Source: Trissonchulus latispiculum
Lineage: Eukaryota > Nematoda > Enoplea > Enoplida > Ironidae
NCBI GenBank assembly: GCA_030248195.1
Contig: JASAND010030401.1
Location: 46,599 to 110,598 of the forward strand
Reading direction: 5' to 3'
Length of the DNA stretch: 64,000 nucleotides
This document shows positions 22,653 through 34,949 of this stretch, one piece after another. Made by a program: the position numbers and the translations under genes. Numbering within the stretch: position 1 is the first letter of the stretch; the number at the start of each line of letters is the position of its first letter. The notes under the pieces were generated by a model, which was not told where the DNA came from, did no database searches, and saw only the letters and a program-made list of their open reading frames with translations.

Positions 22653-23230
22653 GCTAACAACATTCTATTTCAGTTAAAGAGAAATGAAATTTAAAGAAAG
22701 AAATTCTGAATTTCACGAAAAGAAAAAGAAACCTTCATTTTATTGCTTTCATAACAATCTGACAGCTGATGCTCTCTTATTGTTTGAGACTGAATTTTGC
22801 CCAACTTTTTACCACTAGAATTTCACAAATTAACAGCTGCGTTTCTTCATTTAACTGGAATAAAATGAAAAGAAAACTTTCTTGAAAAATATAAAAGAAA
22901 AGTTAATTTAATTTAATTGAATATAATCACTGAAATGTTAGCTGAGCTGCTGCCCAATTGTTAAAAATTGACAAAAACTGTCCTAAACGGAAATGTTTAA
23001 GTTTTGAAATGGGACTGAGCGGTCACGGTGTCAGAACTCTAAAAGAACGTATTTCAGAATGTTTCATCAAATTCATCATGATTTTAGCCATCAATGATGC
23101 GCGCCCAAAAGGAATCACCAAAAGATTTTCGCAAAAATACGAATTATATGTATTTAGCCATTGTTTGAAATTTCTTTATTATTATTATTGTTATGATCAT
23201 TATTATTATTATTAATTAGTCTTTTCTTTC
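22653..23230. other. No gene seen; possible upstream region of gene B
   Basis: AT-rich with an (ATT)n stretch at 23,176-23,214. No TATA box can be assigned with confidence. Confidence 0.5.
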
Positions 23231-23232
23231 AG

Positions 23233-23748
23233 TAAGGTTTGAGAATGCAACCGACGATCTGCATTTTAATTATAGTCTTGGCCCTGATGTCCATAGGTAA
23301 GGGAACTTTTAAGTTCTAGTTCGGGTCGAATATGTTTAACTTTTAAAGCACAGTTATAGTTGAAATTCATTCAAATTAGCTAAAATAACAACGTTTAGCC
23401 TGAGAAACATTTCAAAAAATTCCTTTTAAAAATTTCGGTTTTTGAGAAATTAGCTTTTAATCTGCCTGAACTTTTCTCTGTGCTCAACCTACACAGACAA
23501 ACTTAGTCATTTAAGATGCTATAAAAGTTATCGTTGAACTCCAAGAGTTGAGTAATTTACAGTCTTTCAAAGATTGCAACAAATTCCCGCATCTGCACCA
23601 TAAACGTGATCAGTTTGATGCAACCTCAACTAAACTCAACAATAAAGGATACAGATGTTAAGTGCAGACCTAGTGCCGTATATAATTTTAAAGCTTAATA
23701 ATACTTAATAATAATAATAATAATAATATATATATACACATACATATA

Positions 23749-23801
<53 letters not shown>

Positions 23802-24658
23802 GTTGTTTCAGGACTGGCTCAAGATTGCTATTTTCACACATACTACGCGGGAAGTAAGTGAAAGCACGATATTTGCAGCAGTGACAGCGTTAAACCTGCT
23901 GCCACCCTTTTGCTTCTGTTGGTTTAAGGACATGTGTCGATTGAAGCTAACACCACCAAGTGACTAGAATAAATCTCATCTAATTTGTAATTAAGTTGTA
24001 ATTGCTGTAGCTTTTTTACACAAAACTACACGAGTCGAAAACTTAGTTAGATTTAAATTCAGTCAGACGTAAGATTAACATTTTACTGACCCCTAACTAA
24101 TTTCCGATTCAAATCTACCTCAATCTGAATACCGTCAGCAAGTGATACAAGCCTGTTCTTAATTTGCTACATAGTGCTCATTGTTTAGGTTTTTTAGTTT
24201 GATTTATTCATTATTCGGTTCATCGCAAGACCTAACTAAGATCAAAACTAGTTAATAACAATATTGTTAGTCAGTTGAAGAACTGAATTTCAGCGGGCCA
24301 ACTGTATCGGTTAAAGCTCCAAATATGTACTTAGGACACTTCACGAGTTCAATATACGAGCTTTATCTAAAACAATACAGATAATACGGCAACCTTTTTG
24401 TCCATTTCTAGCTGCTGCCTACGACATGTGCGACTGTGAAATGAAGTGTGAAACGATTATCGGAATGCTGAATAATCCAGATTTTACTCAATTCCATAAT
24501 CGATTCTCGAATCACAACTGCTTTTGTGGGGCATCTAACGACTGCGAGGGACTGGAAAAGAAGAAGAGGAGTCCAAAGAAACGAATGGAAAAACCCGGTC
24601 GCGCTTAGACTGTCCAACCCCTTTGAACAAAAGTGCACAATGATCATTAGTCATTAAA
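23233..24658 (+). CDS. Gene B: small Cys-rich secreted protein with basic tail, three exons
   Basis: Exon 1 CDS is 23,245-23,296 (52 nt): Met, a short lead and a hydrophobic core 'ICILIIVLALMSI', donor G|GTAAGG. Exon 2 is 23,812-23,853 (42 nt) after gtttcag. It encodes Gly-Leu-Ala, one Cys and a Tyr pair, donor A|GTAAGT. Exon 3 is 24,412-24,608 after ttctag. It has 'MCDCEMKC', 23 residues, then 'CFCGASNDC', and a basic end 'KKKRSPKKRMEKPGRA'. All junctions are phase 1, giving 96 residues. A poly(A) signal ATTAAA is at 24,653. An AG acceptor (tttctttcag) lies 12 nt before the ATG, so a 5' UTR intron or trans-splice site is possible. Signal-peptidase cleavage after Gly-Leu-Ala fits. Function unknown. 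The family match to A, C and D is in gene structure and Cys spacing. Confidence 0.85.
23704..23802. repeat. (TAA)n and (TA)n microsatellite
   Basis: TAA/ATA repeats followed by (TA)n with a few interruptions. It ends only about 10 bp before the exon 2 acceptor of gene B, where it takes the place of most of the polypyrimidine tract. Confidence 0.95.
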
Positions 24659-25949
24659 TATACATATAATAAGTGTTTGTGCCTTGTGCTACGCTATTAC
24701 ACTATTTTTCAAACTAAAACAGTAAATACTGTTGCCACAGCAAACTAATAAATGCTGGTTACTATTTAGTGCGGAATTAATGAACCAAGCAGGTCAAAGC
24801 GCAGATTAGACTGTGAAAAGGTCAACAAAATTATTTCGTTCATATTGTGATAGGCCCATTACAGCTATAGGAACAGTTTACAGAATCAAAGGTTCGTTGG
24901 TTTGGGCGACAATTTAATTATCTATTGAATGATTACAAGCTAATATGCGGACGCAGACAGATCATCATTCTGGCGCACAGTGCTGACGTTTACATAGCTT
25001 TTGCAGTTTTGCATAATACATTAATTTCCTACATTATGCCTTTGTTTCCAATTTCTTAAGCATGAAATCTGTTGTATTGTGGGGTGTTAAACCAGCTTGA
25101 CTTTTAATGCGCACAAACGTACGTGTATACTCGATACATGAATTGAATGGTTACAATAACTGACAAGCACATTATATAGCTTAGGATCTTATCATTCTAC
25201 TAACAGAACTTTCACAAATAGTCCTTAACTTTGCGTATTGGTTACAATCACACTGCAACGCCGTACGCCTTTGTTTGCAATTTTTAAGCATAAAACCAGT
25301 GACTTGAAACGTTATCACAAGATTGCCACCGAGAAGCAAGTTTCACTAGCAACGCGCAAAGTTTCGAAGTTCCAAGTGCGCGCACATGTGTCCATATTTG
25401 TCTAACATAATGGTGTTAGCGATTTGACAAGTGAATAAACAGATGGGACAGACTAAATTGTCACTTATTCTGCCACAAAAATTGTTTTGAAATTCGTGTT
25501 GTAAATTTACTTAAAACCTAAATTTCATTTACAATCCTGACTCATACAACTCATGGTGCACTTGTAAACTTACATGAACAAATCTTCAGGAAATGATATT
25601 AAAATATAAAGTAGAATTGAAATTATATTAATTAATAACATTCATTACCAAACATATATTTTAACGACTACAACAACAATGTTAGTAGTTAGAGCATTAG
25701 TTAAATAGTTAGTATCACAGCATCAGTTAGATCAGTTTTAACTCCTGAAGTTGACATCCATACATTTTACTTGGCATGGCTTAACAGCTTGACAGTTACA
25801 AAACGCCAAATTGTGCCATAAAATCTTCACTACTATAGTTGCAAACATCTGCACAATCTTGTTAGTGGAACATTTACTTTTTACTAAAATGAGCACAAAA
25901 CGTTGAAACTGTTCGGTGAAGACTTCATATTTAAATGTATATGCACTAA
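24659..25949. other. No gene seen
   Basis: AT-rich intergenic DNA downstream of gene B; no open frame of note and no repeat recognised. Confidence 0.6.
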
Positions 25950-26003
25950 CAAGAGTACATAATAACTAAGAGTATGACAATCGTCACACTCTTAGTTGTT
26001 AGG
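25950..26003. repeat. Short inverted repeat beginning CAAGAGTACATAAT
   Basis: The shared 14-mer at 25,950 is followed by AACTAAGAGTATGAC and its near-perfect inverse GTCACACTCTTAGTTG, giving a stem-loop. The same 14-mer occurs at 42,079, 45,130 (inverted), 50,629 and 61,489. Confidence 0.7.
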
Positions 26004-26029
26004 TTGGGGGACATCATCTGCACGATAAC

Positions 26030-26570
26030 GGCTGACCCCTCCACCATAAATTGGGCCCCAGTGAACCCTCCCACAAATGAGACCTAGTCCACGTTTGTGT
26101 ACCATCACTCGCTTGTATGTTCATGTGTTGAAACATTAACATAGGGTCGGATTTTGGGGGGCTTGTCCCAAGAAAATTCTGAGTTGGCTTGTTCCGTAAG
26201 CATATTAAGTTAACGGTAATAGCAATATAGACTCAAAATGTTTAAAGAAATTGAAGTAAATTTCCAATTTTTAGAAAACATTTCAAAATTTTGTTCGATT
26301 TTCTGGCAAAAATGGGAAATTTTAGTAGAGTATAGTATTTTAGTAGTAGTATTTTTAGAATTTTGGTGCGAATACCTATTTTTTCCGGCCATTTCTGCTT
26401 ACCCCTTGCCCCTGGCGGCGATGGGATTGTACCTTGTCCGGGTGGGGGGAGGCTTGAACCTATGGTTGAAACCAAAAACGTTCTATCAGCAGCTGGCCAC
26501 TTTAGAGCTGCAACACATAAACGTACAAGCGAGTGATTTTACACAAGGGCCCAATTTGCGGGGGGGGGTC
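26030..26570. mobile_element. MITE-like element with imperfect inverted termini
   Basis: 'cactcgcttgtatgttcatgtgttg' near 26,107 is the near inverse of 'caacacataaacgtacaagcgagtg' near 26,510. Outside these, 'gacccctccaccataaattgggcccc' is the imperfect inverse of 'gggcccaatttgcgggggggggtc'. The interior (26,230-26,500) is not recognisably coding. Confidence 0.6.
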
Positions 26571-27719
26571 AATTAACCGGACAGACCGGACTGATAATTT
26601 AGAAGAAACCTAGCTGGGAAAGTCAAACTTACAAATTCAAAATAAACTTGATTTCTTACCAACGTTAAACTCAAGCAGGGGGCTCCTGATAAAATATTTT
26701 CCTATGTTCTGCAAAATTTATACATTGCCCCCGCTGATTTGGTGTCTAAGCAATGCTCTGAGTACCGATTATGCAAGTGAAACAATTTGCATTTCACAAT
26801 TACTGCGCGCCCAGTGGTGGTGTACTGTGCGTTTGTACTTGGCAAAATGGCATGCAAAATATTGTGGAGCAAATGTTATTGTCTCTTTCACCCTCCCCGC
26901 ATTCTATGTTTTATACCTAACCATTCGAGCTGAAGTTTAACTTAGTTTTAGTTTTATATATATTTCGACCATGCTTTTGATTTAGCAAAATCCGAGTTTT
27001 TTATTCGATTTCGCTGAAAACTTGTAAATAGGATTTTTGGTCGCCGAACATGTGAGGACATGAATCAGAAGTCCGTTGTGATTCGACCTTTCGTTACCTT
27101 TAGTTAGCGTAAGCTTTAACATTTTAAAGTTGCATAAAGATTGTTACATGATCAAAGCATCAAAATTACAAAATTTGTGGTACGGCTTAGGAAGATCAAA
27201 TGGGAAGCCTCCAAATATCTTTATACAAATGACAAACTGGTGTAAGTGCTGCACCTACAAAACTAATAATTATTACTACTTGTTATCACCTACTTATTAT
27301 TATCATTATCATTATTGGTATTCGCCCACGATTTTATTATATCAATAGCTTTCAATAATAGTATTATAAACGACATAAGCAAATCTGCGCAGTTCTCACG
27401 CTGAAAAGAACTTGTAAGGCGAAATCTTGCTCCTTTAGGGGTTACTTATAATTAATACTTAATTCCACTTTTGAGTGATTTGAGTGAAACTAAAAGTTCG
27501 CTCACTAAAATAGTGCGAATGCTGCAGTCAAACCGGGTGTCTCAGTCTAAAAATGCCAGTCTAAAACATTCAGCAGTAGAGAAGAAAAGGATTGCAATTT
27601 GGTTGTTCCACTCACTACGTCTTCATTCAGGATTACTGGCTGCTAAATTTTTTAGGTTTGATGACCACAGCTGGGGCCCCCAGATTAAATGTAAGTCTTA
27701 ATGACTTTATTGCGTACGT
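26571..27719. other. No gene seen
   Basis: AT-rich with short (TTA/ATC)n stretches near 27,260-27,320; open frames here show no motif. Confidence 0.6.
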
Positions 27720-27734
27720 TGATGCAGCCTTTTT

Positions 27735-27925
27735 GGTTTTGATTTGATTTGATTAATTTTCTCCTTTAAAAATTTTATCAGATTTGATTTGATTCGATTT
27801 TGAGGGTCTAAAAATTCGACAGATTTGATGTGATTTGATTTTTGGTCTTCAGCAATTGAATTTATGCACATACCAGTTTTGATTTGATTTGAGTTTTGAT
27901 TTGATTTTCAAATGTTGAAATGTTA
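27735..27925. repeat. Degenerate GATTTGATTT array
   Basis: Many copies of GATTTGATTT and variants over about 190 bp, in one orientation, like the short-motif MITE interiors elsewhere in the window. Confidence 0.7.
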
Positions 27926-28029
27926 CTGATTTTATAAACTAAATATTTCCTCAATGGATAATGTCTGTCTGGCCCTGGATATCTGGTTGGCTGGCCGCTA
28001 ACATTTTAAAAGAAAAAACTAATTTTATC

Positions 28030-28400
28030 AACTTGGGGCCTATTTCTTTAAAGATTAAAATGGTCGGTTTAAACGGATTAAAAATCAAACGGATTAAAAT
28101 TTTAATTTCTATTTCTTTAATGCAGCATTAAACGGATTAAAAGGATTAAAATTAACTCGCTTAATCCGACCATTTCTAATCCGCGGATTAAACGAGTTGA
28201 TTTTAGTCCATTTAATCCGCCATTAAAGAAACAGCAATTAAAAATTTTAATTCGCCAACTTTTAATCCGTTTAATCCGCGTAGCTGCACGAGGATTAAAA
28301 ACTTGTTGAAAATACAGGCGGCGGATTAAACGGATTAAAACTAATTAACACTACAGGAGTTAATTTTATAAAAAATTAGAGATAAAGAAATAATTTTTTC
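28030..28400. mobile_element. GGATTAAA MITE, copy 1
   Basis: Opens 'cctatttctttaaagattaaaat' and is packed with GGATTAAA/TTTAATCC in both orientations, often as AAACGGATTAAAA. The opening and interior match the copy in intron 2 of gene C (43,855-44,310). Noncoding. Confidence 0.75.
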
Positions 28401-29230
28401 TTAGTTTACATTAATTAGTGTTTTAAAGTTTAGTTTTAAAGTTTTGGTTTTAAATGAAAAGTCAGTTGTATTTGTGTCATTTCAATTAGTTTTCTTTATT
28501 GTTCGTTGCTTCTTTATTTGTTTTCTGCAGCACTGCTGTGTGCCCCCTCTATTTGTACTGTGCATTTGAACTGTGTATTAGAGTTGGCCATTATTTGACC
28601 TTCCTATTAGACTTCAAATTTGATATTGCACAGCAGGTGTGGAATATTTCCTTGATTTTACCTAAAATTATTCAAAAGTGAGCGCTAACTTCATGAAAAT
28701 TCAAACTAAGTTATCCTTCTGTGTAATGTCCAAGCCTGGGTATATCTAATACCTTTTCATTTCAATTTTGAGCGCGCAGTTCATTCAGACTTAAGTTGGA
28801 TCCCCAATGGCCGATCGTTTTTGGCGCCCTTTCTCCTTCAATATTTTTATGTGCTTATTATGGGCGCCAACCGGAATCAATTTTGGGGTTTCCCCCTTCT
28901 CTTTCATTTTTAGGTGTTGTGTTACTGGTACGTTTAAGGTTTGTTTATTGTAGTGCTCGCCCGTTTTTTTCTATTCTGAGAAGTATATTTTAAACTATGA
29001 CAGTTCTGTATTTTTGACCTTGGATTGGTTATGTATTTCGTCTAAGAGTAAACCCGCTATACCAAAATTGGATTGTCGTCGACTTCTGTAGTCGGATAAA
29101 AGGTTAGTCGGATAGTTAGGAGATTATCAGACATGAACAAACTCGAAACAAACCTGCAAATCTTATTTTCAAATTAATTACTTTATTGTAAAGTTTGGAA
29201 TAAAACCTCCTTTGGAATAAATTATCAGGA
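28401..29230. other. No gene seen
   Basis: AT-rich; short open frames only. Confidence 0.5.
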
Positions 29231-32200
29231 AATGCCCAACTTTTTGTTCCTCGGTGCAGCCCTCTGGTAGTAGAGTCTTATCCAGGATTTGTGGAATTGA
29301 TTAAATCTCAAATTCCAAAACCACAGCGTTCGCTACGGGAGCAGCTTCGCAACGAATCTGTTCGACATAACATTTCTGAATTACAGGCTACGGCGCTCGA
29401 CTTGTGAGATACGCAAGAAGTGCATGAACAAGAATGTGTTCAACAACTCTTTGTGGGGTTCAAGATAAATTTGTGTCCGCTTTAGCTTCTCTTTTTCTTC
29501 ATGAACGAACCACTATGCAGGACGTTCGTCGGGTCATAGATCGTTAGAATCTCGGGAGGCCCGCCCACCGGAGAGAGACACGCTCTCCTATGACCTGCCA
29601 ATTTACTATGTCGAAGAGAGGCGCATTGACAAAAAACTCAGCTCTCAAGGAAGATCGCGAACATTTGGGATTTCGCGAAATGAAGGACTGGATCGAACAA
29701 GACGTTCAGGAAGCCTTAAGCAAATGAGTCGAAGAAAAAATGGAAAAATTATTTCTTAAAATTTTCTAATTGTAAGTTTTCAATTTTCGTTTTTTCAATT
29801 TTCTTTCAATCAAATTTTCTTAAAATTTATATTAAAAGTTTAATTTCTAGAAGGACCATGTTCTTATCTCCAAAAGTTTAGAATTTCTTCTCTAGAATAA
29901 TTTTTTAAAATCAAAAAGTTTTAAGATTTTGCTAGTATTTGAAAAAGGTTAAAAACCCTTAGAAACATGTTCGTTACACAGCACTGTTGCTTATCATTCA
30001 TTTTATTTTTACCTTAATGATTTTGACATTTCATGTTTTACCGTCCTTGTTTTAACTATTTACATACCTTATTTTGTTTATATTGTGTTATTGCCTTGTC
30101 CACATGTTATTGTCATGTTATTTGATTTTCTTATTTAGTACGCGCTTGCTTCTGTGTTTTTGTTACTTCGTCCCTGCGCTTACAACTGGAAATTTGGACT
30201 CACAATTGCCGGTAGGTTTAACGTATATAATTTTCTTATTTTAGCCCAAATGCCTCATGGAGCAGCTGTTTTGAGTTAGTTCTTCGAGGATTTTCTTCTG
30301 CACCCGTCATCCACCCCCCGGTCCATGTGTCCTATGAAAGATTGTCCCGATTACGATATTGAAAAAGTATCTGGTGGACGATAAAACTAGTAAAACTGAC
30401 CCCACTTGGGACACCATGCATCTCCAGCCTACACACCGGTTTAAGACGGCAAGAGGGGGTGCCCCATGTGTCCGTGCAGCCAAATTCTTGTTTGGGCAGC
30501 GGCTAACGATTCTAAGTACCCCCTTTCCCCTGCAACGGTTCCAAATTCTATTTCTGCTGCTAAACAATCACCACGTATGCAAAAAATCGCCGCTTCGTTC
30601 TGCAAATTTCCAACTCCAGCTACCTTTGACCCCCCCCAAGACTTTCGTGATTTAGGAGGTCGGCCCATTACCTTAGCCGAACCTGCTCTCCACCTCCAGC
30701 CTGGATTAATCAGATGGACCGATGTTTGGGAGCTAAAACTTTTTCATTTTATTCACCCACATTTTATCAGGAAATGCCATTACAATAATATTGGGAAACA
30801 CTTTAATGGCTATGCCCCAATCCCCCGCCAGAAGATTCGGAATAGGTAAGAATCTATAGTTTTATGATCAACGTAATACATGTTACTTATATGTAAACTT
30901 TATCTTTTCAGGGTTTCTGTATTCTTGCAATTCTGGTGTTGCCAAAAATTCTGTGTTGTCTCAAAAACTTCTGTCCGAAAATAGAGGTTAGTAATAATCT
31001 TGTAAATTTTTATTTTAATTAAATTATGGCAACTCCAGCAAATTCTGTGTTTGATCCCCGTCCGTGTACGTATGATACATCGCATGAGGAAATCCTTTGT
31101 ACGTATCTCTACGAGGACGGGTCGGTCCACCAGGCACACAGCTACCCCCAGTCCAAAATCTAGGCCTTGGTTTACATTTGGCTCTCCCATTCCGAGGGGG
31201 GTTGGGCTACCCCTGTTCATTTACATTATCGTAAGATTGCAGCTATGGTGCTTACCCCGGAAACTCTTAGTAGAGACTCATGCGAAAAACGTATTCGTCT
31301 AGCAGCCTAATTTGGATGTTTTTGCCTTACCGGCTTATTTCATACCTCCTACCTGGTTGAGGGAAAGGGGGGCAGCAAACCTTTGCATAACTTGTTCCTC
31401 GGCTGCACAATTGGTAAGAGACCCTTCGGAAATTATTTTACAACAATTTTCTTCGCAACTATTATTACAGAAATTCCAAGATACTATAAACGCTACCGCG
31501 CCTGCCTCCCCACCCCTCCCCCCTACGGACCCCTCTCCGGAAGAGGACCCTTTCTCTTAATATTTATGTATGTATGTACGAACTTATTAATTCTTAAATG
31601 TTTTGTTTAGTTACTAATACCGATTTGTTTTGTTGAGATTCTTCTGGTTGAGTTCCTCTGGATTTCCCACGCCATTCTCCTGGTAATTTGAACCTGGTGA
31701 GTTGAAATTCATTAGCACTTTTAGACTAATATGTCGGAAAATCATGCTCGTACTGCTCACTGTTTTGGGTTCTCGGGAACTCTCTCGGGGTTTATCCTCC
31801 CCGGCCGGTACTCCGTCACCCGGGGTTGTTGTATAGGAACCCTCCCGTACTGCTACTACCCAGCCAGGCTCAAATTTCATCCAAAATTTCGATTCTTTAT
31901 TGATGGTTGCGCCTTCTAATAGAGTTTCTATTCCTTTTTTGATCCTTTACCTGTCTTTTCTTTAAATTTTGATATACCTATTTCGAATCCTCCAGTACCT
32001 ATTAGTACTTGCACAATCGACATTTCATTATTCTGGAGATTGCGATTCACTTTTGAGGACTGCTGGCGCAGATCTAAAAGCTCGAAACTCTACTTGCCCG
32101 GTAGAAGCGCTACCTATATCTTCATCAAATGTCATTTATTCTTCTATACCATTAAACCATTTTTACCGTTCTACTCCGCCTATGTTAACGTTCTTGGGAG

Positions 32201-33760
32201 GTTTCGGAGGTTGATGGTCACCTTCAACCGCGTCACCCGCGGATGTCGACAAGAATTACTCGCCGTAGCCCTCCTCCTCCTCCCCACCCTTATCCTTCTT
32301 CGGTCTCCCGAGAACCCCTACATCAAATTTCCCCTCTTTCTGTTTTTGCGCCTACTGGGGATTTACTTGGTCCATACATGGGTTCTAATTATTTCACAAA
32401 ATCATTCTACTACGTCAATGGCTCAGGGAGGGTCTCAAAACTCTTGTTTAATCCCATTGTTTCAATTACCCTATGGGTATATGTTAGGCCCAGAATTTCT
32501 TCGTTAACCACGACCTGGGGTTTGCGATATGTGTGGTCAACCGGCTCTCATCGAGGGATATCTTTATGGCAACCCCCCAAAATTTTCTGCGTGAAACTCT
32601 TACTGGGCCCACTTTACCAAATCCATCCTCAAATTCTCAAATGTTTGCTAACTCTTTTATTTCCGAGTTTTCGTTTTGGCGTTGGGACCACGAAGACAGA
32701 TGTTTACGCCCGGCCTGGAGTACTACGTTTTGAGCACTGTACGTATTTATGTTTTTGTCTTGGAAGTTAATTGAATTGAATTAATTTTTATTTAAGTAAC
32801 TGGTTATATGTATTTTCTGTGTGCATGTACTTGTCATTCCATATAATTTAAGGACCTTTTCTAAACTTCACCTTTCTTTTGTTTAGTTTTTTCAAAAGTT
32901 GGATAAAAAGGTACCTATCCTCATCTTAAACCTGGCGGGCCTGTGCTTTTTTGTTTTCGTGTTCTATTGTAAATTTATAGTATGGCTAGTACGTCGCCTC
33001 ACCCGAGCCATGGATCTGATAATTCAGATGTAACTACGGTAATCGCGGTTACCTCTTCTTCTTCTCTAGTATCCTGCCCTGTAAATTTTACTGTCAGCCC
33101 CCCGTCACTGTCACCCCAGCGGGCTCCTTTTGTTCGATCAATAGCTCCCAGGGAGCATACCCGCCTCATGAATATTCGTCCTCGTAACTTTGTCCAATTT
33201 TGCAGTTTACTCTCCTTTGCATAATTCCTCAAACTTTTCTCCACCTTTTTCAACGGTGGTCGGCCCTATGCCTTCACCGGAAAGGCTTCCTCTGTTTTAC
33301 GCTAATAGCCACTGCCACCACTTCCAGTGGGCCGAGTCCACCCATATGTCGCCCGCTCGGCCTCCCCTATACGTACACCTCGAGTTACTTCAACTCCAAA
33401 TATTGTGACTTTATATCAACCAGGCCACCTCCTGGCCATGTTGCTATCCCACTCGATTCACGTTTCACTCGACCAGGAAATTGTCTATATTGCAGGAAAC
33501 CAGCCGCCCATACGGTTCATAGGGGTGAATTTTCTATGACTTCTTCTGGAGGGAATTCCAGACAATCTTCGTCCGCCACTAAAAATTGGGGTCAACTAAG
33601 CGACCCCAGACCACTGCATCCAGCTTTCGCTGCAAATATTTCATGGTGGCGTTGGGATTTTCTTCATCAATGTGTGCGCCCCCAATTTTTTCCCTTGAAT
33701 TTGTTGTCTAGTAGCTTGAATATTTATTTTTGATTTATTACTTCTCATTAACCATTTTGA
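29231..33760 (+). pseudogene. Decayed block of unidentified plus-strand coding segments
   Basis: Several segments read as protein on the + strand but break repeatedly. 29,270-29,730 has 'FVELIKSQIPKPQRSLREQL', 'KFVSALASLFLHERTT' and 'FREMKDWIEQDVQEALSK'. 31,027-31,560 starts with an ATG ('MATPANSVFDPRPCTYDTSH') and ends Pro/Glu-rich. 32,090-32,735 and 32,982-33,733 each hold 'RPG-x-C-x2-C-x2-PA' and later 'WRWD-x4-C-x-RP'. 30,466-30,846 may be a third version ('RGCPMCPC'). AT-rich gaps of 60-250 bp separate them, some with splice-like ends (AG|GTAAGA near 30,847; tatcttttcag near 30,910). No domain is recognised. It could be a multi-exon gene, a multi-ORF mobile element or a viral remnant. 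Confidence 0.45.
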
Positions 33761-33873
33761 TAAATGAAATTCTTTCTTTTGTGTTTAAGGTTTCTTCAGA
33801 ATGATACCAGTACGGGCCTCACCTCCTACCCTGAAATAATTGAATATTTATTTTTGATTTATTACTTCTCGTT
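33714..33873. repeat. Direct repeat of about 32 bp
   Basis: 'ttgaatatttatttttgatt' followed by 'tattacttctc' occurs at about 33,717 and again about 122 bp later, just before the gypsy gag start. It may be a local duplication at the 5' edge of that element. Confidence 0.7.
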
Positions 33874-33917
33874 ATCAGAAGGCAGGCAGCCGTTATCTGG
33901 CAGCCGTTATCAGAAGA

Positions 33918-34949
33918 ATGCCACGCCGCCGACGCCGCGCTTCACCTGTTGTTTCTGATGCAAGTCACGCCGATGAGCCTCATCAGCCTCAAGTCAACCC
34001 CGTCAACCCGAAATTGTCCCAAATTGGTATCAGAACTATAGAGAAATTTTCCGGGAAACCAGGGGAGGACATTGAGGTTTAGTTTAGAAAGCTGGGTCGC
34101 GTAGCCAAAGTCAATGCTTGGTCCAGCCACGACAAAGCCCGAATTGTACCAATTTATCTGGGAGAAACGGCAGCAGACAAGTACGAAGAATTAGCTGCCA
34201 GGAACCCAGAGTTGGAAACTGACTTTGAACAGTTAAAACAACACCTAACGGAAGCATTCCTACCATCGGAAGCTCGTCAAATCTTTTATGTACAACTCTC
34301 CGAACGATCCCAAGGTGAAGATGAACCAGTAGAAAAGTTTAGCCTCGACATAACAAAATTGGTTCGCCGTGCTCATTCTCAACTCCCTGTGGAAGCCCAA
34401 GACGTCATTGTGCTGGATAAGTTTACACATGGGCTGCGACCTAAACTAAAATGGAAAGTCCTCCAGACCAGCCCAAAGTCGTTTGCAGACGCCCTTCAGG
34501 TTGCTAAACGGCTGGAGACGCATCAAGCCCTGAAAAGTCAAGAAGATCAGCCTATTTCTAGCATCAAATTCACAAGACCTGAAGCAGACCAAGTCCAAAC
34601 TGTAAGTCATAAATCTGAAGTTAATGATTTTAAAGAGATAAAGAACCAACTGCAGGAAATAATGAAAACACAGAAAGAGATGCAAACACGTCTCAGGCAG
34701 TCCGAGCAAAAGGACAGCAATCTCTATAAATCTAGGATTAATAACCAGCAGGCCACTACCAGAGCTACCGACGATTGGCGCACTTCCGAAGGTCAACCAA
34801 TGTTGCCAAATTTTGTCGCTCCCCCCGCGGTCCTACTAATTCGGGAAACGGGTATCGGTCGACGTCTCGAGGGGGTCGCCGACAGTAGAACCACAACACC
34901 CCTCATCTGCCGAAAACAAAACAGAACATTTTTCTACAATGCCGTATAG
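33918..34949 (+). pseudogene. Ty3/gypsy gag
   Basis: Starts at ATG 33,918 with an Arg-rich N-terminus. A retroviral-type gag domain follows ('FSGKPGEDIEV', 'FRKLGRVAKVNAWS', 'IPIYLGETAADKYEELAA'), with a long helical stretch to about 34,730. An in-frame TAG at 34,080-34,082 replaces an expected aromatic residue. No intact CCHC knuckle is seen. The region near 34,930 where one would lie is frame-shifted and Cys-poor. Gag would form the particle around the element RNA. Confidence 0.75.
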
